Shown here piece after piece: positions 1 through 5,440 of a DNA stretch of 12,081 bases (positions within the stretch are counted from its first letter, which is position 1; each line of letters opens with the position of its first letter). The stretch is from positions 1 to 12,081 of the forward strand of contig CAJTTC010000028.1 of assembly GCA_910579295.1 (NCBI GenBank). Reading direction: 5' to 3'. This stretch comes from an uncultured Christensenella sp. (GTDB taxonomy: Bacteria > Bacillota_A > Clostridia > Christensenellales > Borkfalkiaceae). A program made the translations under genes and the position numbers. The notes under the pieces were generated by a model, which was not told where the DNA came from, ran no database searches, and worked only from the letters and a program-made list of their open reading frames with translations.

Positions 1-251
1 AGCGTTAATAATGCTTTATGTACGCGCTCTGTATTCTCGCGCCGTATAATGATTGCAAGCGTATCGGCGGACTTGTCCTCAAAGTCTATGCCGTTTTCGA
101 TTAAATAGTACAGCGAGGTATGCCGCCTTGTTTCTTTCCAATGGTTGCGTTTTTCTTGTTGTAGTAATTCCAAGTGTATCAAATATATTTCTTCCGTAAC
201 CTCGACTGTGTTCGTCGTGCCATCTACAAATTTATAGATTATTACTTGCAT
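1..251 (-). CDS. Sigma-factor-like HTH protein, partial
   Basis: Open frame of 83 complete codons from an ATG at 251 running off the left edge, so the C-terminus is missing. A ribosome site GTGGAGG lies 8 nt before the ATG. The visible protein starts MQVIIYKFVDGTTNTVEVTE and continues with a Lys/Arg/Glu-rich stretch including HWKETRRHTSLYYLIENGID, then a run ending RRENTERVHKALLTL. This layout (short beta start, basic helix, then the lead-in to a region-4-like helix-turn-helix) resembles the small sigma-70-like proteins found on Tn916-like and other clostridial integrative elements. The diagnostic HTH would lie beyond the window, so the family call is from memory of the N-terminus only. It is on the same strand as the zinc-ribbon operon but separated from it by two hairpin terminators, so it is probably a separate unit reading leftwards. 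Confidence 0.6.
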   Translation of the reverse strand, partial: MQVIIYKFVDGTTNTVEVTEEIYLIHLELLQQEKRNHWKETRRHTSLYYLIENGIDFEDKSADTLAIIIRRENTERVHKALLT

Positions 252-327
252 ATAGAAAGCCTCCACTTATAAGCACGGCAACGGCAAAGTGGTAAGGTTT
301 TTATAAAAATTCTTGAAAATAAAAAAG

Positions 328-371
328 CCCGACAAACTTTCAGACTTTATAAGCCTTGAAAATCTGTCGGG
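328..371 (-). terminator. Hairpin terminator, second of a tandem pair
   Basis: CCCGACA (328-334) pairs with TGTCGGG (365-371), and an inner TTTCA/TGAAA stem pairs after a 3x3 internal loop. On the minus strand the stem is followed by CTTTTTTATTTT, a good U-tract. It lies downstream of the hairpin at 493-563 and probably backs it up, insulating the sigma-like gene from the zinc-ribbon operon. The plus-strand side (GGGTTTTACTC) is weaker but could also terminate. Confidence 0.7.
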
Positions 372-402
372 TTTTACTCTTTCATTGAGAGCCATAACAC
401 CT

Positions 403-573
403 ATGACAAACGCCAGCCGTAACCGTGCGTGCGATTACTGCCCGATATTCCATTGTGAGGGGTATAGGCGGTCTATGAGGTATTGTATAAAAAAAGAATT
501 GAGTGCGCCATTTATTGCTCCCGAAAGTTTTTTATGTTTTTACTTTCGTACACTCAATTCTTTATTTGCTTAA
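403..573 (+). CDS. Possible small Cys-rich protein (56 aa)
   Basis: An ATG at 403 opens a 56-residue frame containing CDYCPIFHC, then EGYRRSMRYCIKKEL, i.e. four cysteines spaced C-x2-C-x4-C-x9-C within a basic stretch. That spacing looks like a designed metal or structural motif rather than noise. The frame can be extended upstream to a TTG at 313, but that extension runs through a terminator hairpin. The ribosome site before the ATG is weak (GAGAG). The 3' third runs through the large inverted repeat at 493-563, which is better explained as a terminator for the opposite strand. I do not recognise a family. It may be a real accessory microprotein of the element or a chance frame. Confidence 0.27.
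   Translation: MTNASRNRACDYCPIFHCEGYRRSMRYCIKKELSAPFIAPESFLCFYFRTLNSLFA
493..563 (-). terminator. Large hairpin terminator of zinc-ribbon operon
   Basis: A perfect 13-bp inverted repeat, AAAGAATTGAGTG (493-505) against CACTCAATTCTTT (551-563), encloses a second 7-bp stem CGAAAGT/ACTTTCG (522-528/542-548). Read on the minus strand the outer stem ends in a run of seven U. It starts 26 nt beyond the stop of the zinc-ribbon gene, so it is the natural end of that transcript. The nested two-stem form is more elaborate than a usual terminator. Confidence 0.72.
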
Positions 574-588
574 AGATTTATTCTGTTG

Positions 589-750
589 TTAGGTTTTATT
601 CTCTAATGCTTTTTGAATAATGATTTTGCCGTCCTTGATTTCTATTTGTAGTTTTGCCTTGCATTTCGGGCAATATATTTCTACATTCGAGCCGTCACTA
701 GCCTTGAATAATTTATACCCGCAGTCGGGGCATACAATGTAATTTGTCAT
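589..750 (-). CDS. Small zinc-ribbon protein (53 aa)
   Basis: This 53-residue protein begins MTNYIVCPDCGYKLFKA and has a second pair in YCPKCKAKLQ, giving C7-x2-C10 and C27-x2-C30, a four-Cys zinc ribbon. The tail IEIKDGKIIIQKALENKT is a short beta-strand and helix with no membrane segment. It is similar in size and layout to the Cys-rich 'KTR' or Com-like zinc-finger proteins carried by conjugative elements and phages. The ATG overlaps the TGA of the upstream membrane-protein gene (ATGA at 747-750), and an AAAGGA ribosome site sits inside that gene about 11 nt before the start, so the two are almost certainly translationally coupled. The role is unknown: it could bind nucleic acid or act as a partner of the membrane protein. 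Confidence 0.8.
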   Translation of the reverse strand: MTNYIVCPDCGYKLFKASDGSNVEIYCPKCKAKLQIEIKDGKIIIQKALENKT

Positions 751-1466
751 AGACGTTGTTCCTTTTCTTTTTTTTCGATAAATGGTTGATAATGATTATA
801 TCGAATAGAATAAATTAGAAACATTATAAATGTAATAAATAATGCTATACTTTGTTGCCCCCAAGCGAAAATACCGTTTATAACTTTATTTGCAGGTAAA
901 ATTTTTGATAAGCCAATTAACACAAGCATTATCAATAACGGGTTGAAAATCGATAACCATTTTTTATTGTTAAATTTTCCGCGAATGCTTACTACGAACA
1001 AATAGATAGATAAAATAGCAAAGGCAACAGCAGCCAATGATGCGACAGCAATAAAAACAAAAAATAGTTGTTCCGCAATTATCTTTGCCTCCAACACTTG
1101 TAAATTATAAAGTTTATTATAAATGTAAGCGGTCATAGCAAAAACGCAATGATATAAAGTGCCGACCGAAATGAAAACAAAAGCACATATAATAAACAAT
1201 TTTGAGTATTTACATTTTTTTAAAATCATTTCTCGATATATAGCATAAAAGCCACAAAACATTAGTAGTAAGGCAATTACTCCAAATAATCCGCCAATGA
1301 TAAATCTATTTGGACTTGAATTTGCCCAATCTTCTGAAAATGGCGGAAATATAATTGAGTTTCCAAATTCTTTTGACGGCGCGAAACAGCCTAAAAGCAT
1401 ATCACCTGTAAAACATAAAACCGAGCCTATAATGCCAACCATAAATAATTTTTTGTTTAAGTTCAT
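747..1466 (-). CDS. Six-helix membrane protein, DUF6796-like
   Basis: A 239-residue hydrophobic protein with about six predicted membrane spans (residues about 8-26, 56-78, 88-116, 130-161, 171-190, 200-221) and a charged C-terminal tail ending EKKEKEQRL. Conserved-looking polar spots inside the membrane part include GDMLLG (21-26), YH at 105-106 and FNP at 174-176. The opening resembles the DUF6796 family of clostridial membrane proteins, which has no known function; this is recognition from memory. The ATG at 1464-1466 was chosen because it starts MNLNKK after a GGGA ribosome site; a TTG four codons upstream is the only alternative. It is transcribed divergently from the tetR-family gene through a strong promoter with an operator over its start site, so it is probably the regulated target of that repressor. 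A ligand exporter or immunity role is a guess. Confidence 0.75.
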   Translation of the reverse strand: MNLNKKLFMVGIIGSVLCFTGDMLLGCFAPSKEFGNSIIFPPFSEDWANSSPNRFIIGGLFGVIALLLMFCGFYAIYREMILKKCKYSKLFIICAFVFISVGTLYHCVFAMTAYIYNKLYNLQVLEAKIIAEQLFFVFIAVASLAAVAFAILSIYLFVVSIRGKFNNKKWLSIFNPLLIMLVLIGLSKILPANKVINGIFAWGQQSIALFITFIMFLIYSIRYNHYQPFIEKKEKEQRL

Positions 1467-1480
1467 AAATATTCCCAACC

Positions 1481-1494
1481 TGAAATATATTTCA
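1481..1494. promoter_or_regulatory. Palindromic operator 1 (TetR-type)
   Basis: TGAAATATATTTCA is a perfect 14-bp palindrome lying over the predicted start site of the membrane-protein operon. The same 14 bases recur at 1537-1550. A repressor bound here would block initiation on the minus strand. Confidence 0.8.
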
Positions 1495-1500
1495 AGTTAA

Positions 1501-1529
1501 ATTATATATTATTTTGATTATAAAGTCAA
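1501..1529 (-). promoter_or_regulatory. Promoter of membrane-protein/zinc-ribbon operon
   Basis: On the minus strand, -35 TTGACT (1524-1529), a 17-bp spacer and -10 TATAAT (1501-1506). The predicted start is near 1494, inside the first operator, giving a leader of about 28 nt. Confidence 0.85.
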
Positions 1530-1534
1530 CGCAT

Positions 1535-1552
1535 TCTGAAATATATTTCAGA
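1535..1552. promoter_or_regulatory. Palindromic operator 2 (TetR-type)
   Basis: TCTGAAATATATTTCAGA is a perfect 18-bp palindrome with the same 14-bp core as operator 1; the two centres are 56 bp apart. It lies just upstream of the -35 boxes of both divergent promoters (1524-1529 on minus, 1557-1562 on plus), so it could affect both directions and autoregulate the repressor. Confidence 0.82.
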
Positions 1553-1556
1553 TTAG

Positions 1557-1585
1557 TGTACAAATCAAAAATTTTGTGATATAAT
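1557..1585 (+). promoter_or_regulatory. Promoter of tetR-family gene
   Basis: Extended -10 TGATATAAT (1577-1585; hexamer TATAAT at 1580-1585), 17-bp spacer, and a partial -35 TGTACA (1557-1562). The predicted start at about 1592 is only 3 nt before the ATG, so the mRNA would be leaderless or nearly so. Confidence 0.75.
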
Positions 1586-1594
1586 GCACTTATT

Positions 1595-2194
1595 ATGGCA
1601 GAGATTAGACAACCTATAAAAAGAACTTCTATTGATAAAAAGCAAAAGATTATTAAAGCGGGCTTAAAAGTATTTAGCGAAAAAGGCTATTACAACACTA
1701 CAACCGTTGAAATAGCCAAAATTGCTGGCGTGTCAACGGGAATTATATATAATTATTTCAAAGATAAAAAAGACATTTTTTTGCATTCGTTAAAACTATG
1801 TTTTGAAACCGCTTTTACTCCTATGCTTAATACGCTTAAACAATTTAAGCCCCCGTTTAATTTTGATAGTATCTTGCGTGAGTTTATTCCTTTATGTCTA
1901 AAAGCACACAATGACAATAAAATGGCACACCAAGAACTTTTGGGTATATGTGTATTAGACAATGATGCAGGTTTATTATTGCAACAAATGGAAAACCAAG
2001 CAATACAATCGATTTGTGAATATCTTCTATCAAACGGCATAAACTTGCCTCACTTAATGGAAAAAACACAAATAGCCTATCATATCATTGAAGAATATTG
2101 CCACGATGTTATGCTTGAAAAATACTATCAAACTGATTTAGACGTAATGTTTGAAGTAGTTATAACAACTGTAAAGAATATTTATTTGCAATAA
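1595..2194 (+). CDS. TetR/AcrR family transcriptional regulator
   Basis: A 199-residue protein of normal TetR length. Residues about 14-60 form the classic DNA-binding domain: KKQKIIKAGLKVFSEKGYYN, then TTTVEIAKIAGVSTGIIYNY with the recognition helix, then FKDKKDIFLHSL. The remaining roughly 140 residues are helical and should form the ligand-binding and dimer domain; they match no specific subfamily I know. The ATG is the only possible start: the next in-frame upstream codons run into TGA at 1577-1579 and no other ATG, GTG or TTG is close. No ribosome site precedes it. It is divergent from the DUF6796-like operon, and the intergenic region holds two copies of one palindrome, so it very likely represses that operon and itself until an effector binds. 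The effector is unknown. Confidence 0.93.
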   Translation: MAEIRQPIKRTSIDKKQKIIKAGLKVFSEKGYYNTTTVEIAKIAGVSTGIIYNYFKDKKDIFLHSLKLCFETAFTPMLNTLKQFKPPFNFDSILREFIPLCLKAHNDNKMAHQELLGICVLDNDAGLLLQQMENQAIQSICEYLLSNGINLPHLMEKTQIAYHIIEEYCHDVMLEKYYQTDLDVMFEVVITTVKNIYLQ

Positions 2195-2202
2195 ATAACG
2201 GT

Positions 2203-2386
2203 TTTTGTGTTCGCTTGTGCTTACCGTCTGGGGACGGAATACGCCGCCTTGACAAATTGTAAAGGGCGACGATTTATCTCCCGTAAGGCATAAAACCGTC
2301 GTCGCCTACGGCGCAAACCCTTGACAATTTGCCTGCGGCGGCATTTTTCGCCGGTTAATACGGTAAGCACCAAAGCGAACAACAAA
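2203..2386. repeat. Nested long inverted repeat upstream of recombinase
   Basis: Three concentric arms fold the whole stretch. The outer arm, around TTCGCTTGTGCTTACCGT (left, 2211-2226 region), pairs with ACGGTAAGCACCAAAGCGAA (2360-2379) with a small bulge. The middle arm, GCCGCC...ACAAATTG...GGG (2243-2266), pairs imperfectly with 2318-2342. The inner arm, GGCGACG (2265-2271), pairs with CGTCGCC (2300-2306). No coding frame fits it. It fills most of the 242-bp gap between the TetR gene and the recombinase. It could be a structured RNA leader or attenuator, a terminator for the TetR gene, a transfer-origin-like DNA site, or a decayed miniature insertion element. Confidence 0.75.
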
Positions 2387-2436
2387 ATTTTTAAGCCGCA
2401 GTCCGCACACACGCAGACGGCGCAAAGGAGTAAGTT

Positions 2437-4014
2437 ATGAAAAATGCAGTCATTTATGCGAGATTTAGTTCTCACGCACAAAACGAGCAGTCTATTGAAG
2501 GGCAATTAGCCGAGTGCCACGCTTTTGCAGAGCGAAGCGGCTTGCAAATCAGACACGAATACATAGACCGAGCATTAACGGGAACGACGGACAAACGCCC
2601 CGAATTTTTGCGAATGATTGAGGACAGCAAACGGAAAGGCTTTCAGTTTGTCATAGTTTATCAATTAGACCGTTTCGCCCGTAATAGGTACGACAGCGCA
2701 ACATATAAAGCCAAGTTAAAGAAAAACGGCGTTCGCGTACTCTCGGCAAAAGAGAATATCACGGACGATGCGAGCGGTATTTTGATTGAGGGTGTTTTAG
2801 AGAGTATGGCGGAATATTATTCTGCCGAGTTAAGCCAAAAGGTCAAACGCGGTATAGCAATGTCGGCGGCAAAATGCAAATACTTCGGCGGAACGGTTGC
2901 GCTCGGTTACAAAATCGACAGCGAAAAAAACTATGTCATAGACGAGGAAACCGCACCTATCGTAAAGAAAATGTTTGAAATGCTTGCCAGCGGCTCAACC
3001 TATGCGGACATAGCGCGCTATCTGAACGAGCGTGGAATACCTACCGCAACGGGCGGTAAATGGGGCAAGAACAGTTTTCAATGGCTTTTCAGCAACCGCA
3101 AGTATTTAGGCATATACACCTTTCAAGGCACAGAGATAAAAGGCGGCGTTCCGCAGATAATCGACGACGGGCTTTTTGAGGACGTGCAAGCGGTCTTGCG
3201 CAAATATGCCGCCGCACCCTCGCGCGGAAAAGCGGTTGAAGAATACGTTTTGTCGGACAAACTTATATGCGGACTTTGCGGACACAAAATGACAGGCGTA
3301 AGCGGCACGAGCCGAAATAAGACAATGCACAATTACTATAAATGCGTTGGCGCGAAATGCGGCTGTCATAAACGCGCAGTGCGCAAGCAATTTATCGAGG
3401 ACGAGGTTATTAACGCCATAGTGGGCAAAAACGGCGTTTTGACGGACGAATTTATAGATATGGTTGCCGCCGAAACGTATTTACTCATACAAGCCGAACG
3501 CAACGACAGCGAGATAAAACGCATTGAGAGCGTTATAGCGGACAATCAAAACGCAATCAATAACCTTATGCAAGCCCTTATGCGCGGCAAGATTGCCGAC
3601 ACGCTTTTAGCGCAAATCGAAAAGTTAGAGCGCGAAAACGCCGAATTGAATGCAACGATTGAGAGCGAAAAGGCGTTGCAAATCAATTACACTTATGACG
3701 ATATTCGCAAGTGGTTAGAACATTTCCGCACATTGGACTATACCAAGACGAAAAACCGCAAGGCACTGATTGACACGTTCATTTATCGCGTTGTGCTGTA
3801 CGACGATAAATTAAAAGTGCTTTTCAATCTGAAAAGCGGGCAGAAAAACGAACTGCTTTTGAACTTGATTTTCCCCGATTACCCCGACGGGAGCGGCGGC
3901 GAGGACGAAAACAGCGCAAAAGAAAAAGAAACCGAAAATTCGGTTTCTCAATCTGGGTGTTCGTATACCCCTGTTATGGTGCACCTTCAGGGACTCGAAC
4001 CCTGGGCCCACTGA
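2437..4014 (+). CDS. Large serine recombinase (integrase)
   Basis: A 525-residue site-specific recombinase that inserts and excises the element by serine-mediated strand exchange. The resolvase-like catalytic domain spans about 1-145 (YARFSSHAQ with nucleophile probably S11; YQLDRFARNRYD at 75-86). The recombinase domain spans about 150-260 (GYKI..., IARYLNERGIPT), followed by a zinc ribbon (CGLC at 278-281; C303, C308/C310) and a coiled-coil stretch about 355-412. The start has an ideal AAAGGAG site 6 nt before the ATG. Residues 514-525 (MVHLQGLEPWAH) are encoded by the antisense of the tRNA-Lys(CTT) gene, and the TGA at 4012-4014 lies inside that tRNA. The gene therefore borrows its end from the target site, which marks the element boundary and implies a different C-terminal tail after excision. 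Confidence 0.95.
   Translation: MKNAVIYARFSSHAQNEQSIEGQLAECHAFAERSGLQIRHEYIDRALTGTTDKRPEFLRMIEDSKRKGFQFVIVYQLDRFARNRYDSATYKAKLKKNGVRVLSAKENITDDASGILIEGVLESMAEYYSAELSQKVKRGIAMSAAKCKYFGGTVALGYKIDSEKNYVIDEETAPIVKKMFEMLASGSTYADIARYLNERGIPTATGGKWGKNSFQWLFSNRKYLGIYTFQGTEIKGGVPQIIDDGLFEDVQAVLRKYAAAPSRGKAVEEYVLSDKLICGLCGHKMTGVSGTSRNKTMHNYYKCVGAKCGCHKRAVRKQFIEDEVINAIVGKNGVLTDEFIDMVAAETYLLIQAERNDSEIKRIESVIADNQNAINNLMQALMRGKIADTLLAQIEKLERENAELNATIESEKALQINYTYDDIRKWLEHFRTLDYTKTKNRKALIDTFIYRVVLYDDKLKVLFNLKSGQKNELLLNLIFPDYPDGSGGEDENSAKEKETENSVSQSGCSYTPVMVHLQGLEPWAH
3917..3948 (-). terminator. tRNA operon terminator inside recombinase frame
   Basis: AGAAACCG (3927-3934) and CGGTTTCT (3941-3948) form a perfect 8-bp stem. 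On the minus strand it is followed by UUUUCUUUU. It lies 29 nt past the CCA of tRNA-Lys(CTT), the correct place to end the tRNA transcript. In the plus frame it encodes the recombinase tail around KEKETENSVS. Confidence 0.8.
3977..4014. other. Probable attachment-site region in tRNA-Lys
   Basis: The stretch shared between the recombinase 3' end and the tRNA-Lys(CTT) 3' half (CCA end, acceptor and T-arm, into the variable and anticodon region). Inserting here keeps the tRNA intact while the recombinase gene reads into it. No second copy of this stretch is visible in the window, so the partner att site should lie beyond the left edge. The exact crossover bases cannot be fixed from one junction. 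Confidence 0.6.
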
Positions 4015-4052
4015 TTAAGAGTCAGTTGCTCTACCAACTGAGCTAAAGGTGC
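3977..4052 (-). tRNA. tRNA-Lys (CTT)
   Basis: 76 nt with a complete cloverleaf: acceptor GCACCTT/AAGGTGC, anticodon loop CTCTTAA (anticodon CTT), T-loop TTCGAGT, discriminator A and encoded CCA. It is the last tRNA of the operon and the integration target of the element to its left. Confidence 0.96.
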
Positions 4053-4092
4053 ATTTATTATTCCCGCCTTTTAAAGCGGCTTTTTATCTTTT

Positions 4093-4168
4093 TGGTGGTC
4101 CATCCGAGATTCGAACCCGGGACACCTTGATTAAAAGTCAAGTGCTCTGCCAACTGAGCTAATGGGCC
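4093..4168 (-). tRNA. tRNA-Lys (TTT)
   Basis: 76 nt. Anticodon loop CTTTTAA (anticodon TTT), T-loop TTCGAAT, encoded CCA. The acceptor stem GGCCCAT/ATGGACC has one mismatch, C3 opposite A70, where the 3' strand would pair with a U; the T-stem has one G-U. It should still be functional, but the mismatch is unusual. Confidence 0.93.
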
Positions 4169-4188
4169 ATAATTATGGTCTTTTAATT

Positions 4189-4263
4189 TGGCTGGGGTGG
4201 CAGGATTTGAACCTACGAATGCGGGAATCAAAATCCCGTGCCTTACCGCTTGGCGACACCCCA
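4189..4263 (-). tRNA. tRNA-Gln (TTG)
   Basis: 75 nt. Acceptor TGGGGTG/CACCCCA with the weak U1-A72 pair and G discriminator typical of tRNA-Gln, anticodon loop TTTTGAT (anticodon TTG), encoded CCA. Confidence 0.95.
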
Positions 4264-4277
4264 ACATTAATTAAAAG

Positions 4278-4354
4278 TGGGGCGGGCGACAAGTTTCGAA
4301 CTTGCTACCTCCAGAGCCACAATCTGGCGCTCTACCGATTGAGCTACGCCCGCC
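4278..4354 (-). tRNA. tRNA-His (GTG)
   Basis: 77 nt counting the extra 5' G. G-1 faces C73, the identity pair of tRNA-His, outside acceptor GCGGGCG/CGCCCGC. Anticodon loop TTGTGGC (anticodon GTG), CCA encoded. Confidence 0.96.
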
Positions 4355-4362
4355 ATATAATC

Positions 4363-4439
4363 TGGTGCGCCTGGAGAGACTCGAACCCCCGACACACGGC
4401 TTAGAAGGCCGTTGCTCTATCCTGCTGAGCTACAGGCGC
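4363..4439 (-). tRNA. tRNA-Arg (TCT)
   Basis: 77 nt. Acceptor GCGCCTG/CAGGCGC, anticodon loop CTTCTAA (anticodon TCT), T-stem GGGGG/CTCTC with two G-U pairs, discriminator A and encoded CCA. Confidence 0.95.
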
Positions 4440-4477
4440 ATAAAACAGTAAGTTGCCGCGCCAAAGCCTTGTAATTT

Positions 4478-4551
4478 TGGAGCGGGTGATGGGAATCGGA
4501 CCCACGCAACCAGCTTGGAAGGCTAGTGTTCTACCATTGAACTACACCCGC
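4478..4551 (-). tRNA. tRNA-Gly (TCC)
   Basis: 74 nt and first in the operon. Acceptor GCGGGTG/CACCCGC, anticodon loop CTTCCAA (anticodon TCC), U discriminator and encoded CCA as usual for Gly. The T-loop reads TCCGATT instead of TTCGATT, so position 55, normally pseudouridine, is C. Confidence 0.94.
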
Positions 4552-4612
4552 ATTGTCTGCATCGGATATTTTACCTTGGCGAAGCAGGTTACGCACAACT
4601 CAATGCTAGACG

Positions 4613-4641
4613 ATTATAGCAAATACAAATTTTTATGTCAA
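4613..4641 (-). promoter_or_regulatory. Promoter of the six-tRNA operon
   Basis: Perfect consensus on the minus strand: -35 TTGACA (4636-4641), 17-bp spacer, -10 TATAAT (4613-4618). The predicted start near 4606 gives a leader of about 54 nt before tRNA-Gly. No other promoter is seen between the tRNAs. Confidence 0.93.
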
Positions 4642-4690
4642 CTCATTTTGAATACTTATTGTGCAATTTTTTTATTTTTGCCACAATATG

Positions 4691-5440
4691 CTAAACCTCG
4701 GCGTTGCCGTTGATAAAATACCCAAGCGTTACGAACAGAGCCGAATACACAACGGGCAGAATACAGCTGACGACAATGACTTTCACACTCGAAGCCGTTG
4801 CCGACAGTCTGAGCAAAATGCCGTCAAGCCAATAATTGCTTATCTGAAAGCTTTCCGACTGAATAGCCGCGTCAATAAGCGCAAGTACCAAAGATATGAC
4901 CGTCGGCGCAAAGATGACCGCGGCGACGGCGATACCCGTTCTTTTAATTATGTAGCTGAGAGAAAAAGCAAACGTTGCGTAGGCGATACAGACAAGCAAC
5001 TGCCCGAACAATAATGCAAGTATATGTCCCTCTTCCGCACTGTAACCGAAAAACGCACTGCTCATAGCAAGCCCGAAAAGCACGGTTATGAAGTACATAA
5101 TCACAACGTACGCCACGCATATAATCAGCTTTGAGAAATACACTCCCGCACGCGAAAAGCCACGGGAAAAGATATTTTTTATAGTATGCTGGCTGAAATC
5201 GCTACACACGTAGAGCGCAATGAATATACCGACGACCAAAATAAAATCCGATGAGTTTATCGATGACAGCATAGAGCCGACAGCGCTCGGCTTCTCCATC
5301 AGCTCCTCCCCCCACGTCTTAGTCAGAATCAATCTGATGAGCAATGAAAACAGCAACAGCGCTAAAATTATTGCCGAGCAAATATACAGGCTCTTAGTCT
5401 TTTTCAATTTATACAGTTCAAATTTCAAAAGCTTCTTCAT
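4691..5440 (-). CDS. ABC-2 type transporter permease
   Basis: A 249-residue integral membrane protein opening MKKLLKFELYKLKKTKS, the positively charged N-terminal helix typical of ABC-2 permeases of the bacitracin/lantibiotic immunity type. About six spans follow (roughly 18-39, 65-85, 105-131, 138-163, 169-190, 222-245); the stretch around SDFSQHTIKNIFSRGFSRAG is the cytoplasmic coupling region after span 2. Its ATG overlaps the TGA of the ATPase gene (ATGA at 5437-5440), so the two subunits are made in equal amounts. It forms an exporter with that ATPase. The substrate cannot be told: no two-component system, peptide gene or resistance gene lies beside it. Only a weak, bulged hairpin with an A-rich loop follows the stop. 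Confidence 0.9.
   Translation of the reverse strand: MKKLLKFELYKLKKTKSLYICSAIILALLLFSLLIRLILTKTWGEELMEKPSAVGSMLSSINSSDFILVVGIFIALYVCSDFSQHTIKNIFSRGFSRAGVYFSKLIICVAYVVIMYFITVLFGLAMSSAFFGYSAEEGHILALLFGQLLVCIAYATFAFSLSYIIKRTGIAVAAVIFAPTVISLVLALIDAAIQSESFQISNYWLDGILLRLSATASSVKVIVVSCILPVVYSALFVTLGYFINGNAEV

Noticed and set aside
1..600. A left attachment site or second copy of the tRNA-Lys 3' end
   Set aside because: No stretch resembling the tRNA acceptor or T-arm was found here; the partner site must lie outside the window.
2221..2505. Minus-strand frame of 94 codons over the nested palindrome
   Set aside because: It runs through the inverted repeat and into the start of the recombinase, is Arg-rich from GC-skewed codons and has no start signal.
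4064..4095. Plus-strand hairpin CCGC/GCGG with T-runs between the two tRNA-Lys genes, as a recombinase terminator
   Set aside because: The stem is only 4 bp, and the T-runs are on the strand opposite to tRNA transcription; too weak to annotate.
4162..4404. Plus-strand frames across the tRNA cluster (for example 4162-4404 and 4453-4713)
   Set aside because: They are antisense readings through tRNA genes and the operon promoter; this kind of frame is a familiar false gene call and has no ribosome site.
4641..4690. Terminator after the ABC permease stop
   Set aside because: The only stem (ATTGT-GCAA against TTGC-ACAAT) has a bulged base and an A-rich loop and lacks a U-tract; transcription may read on toward the tRNA promoter.
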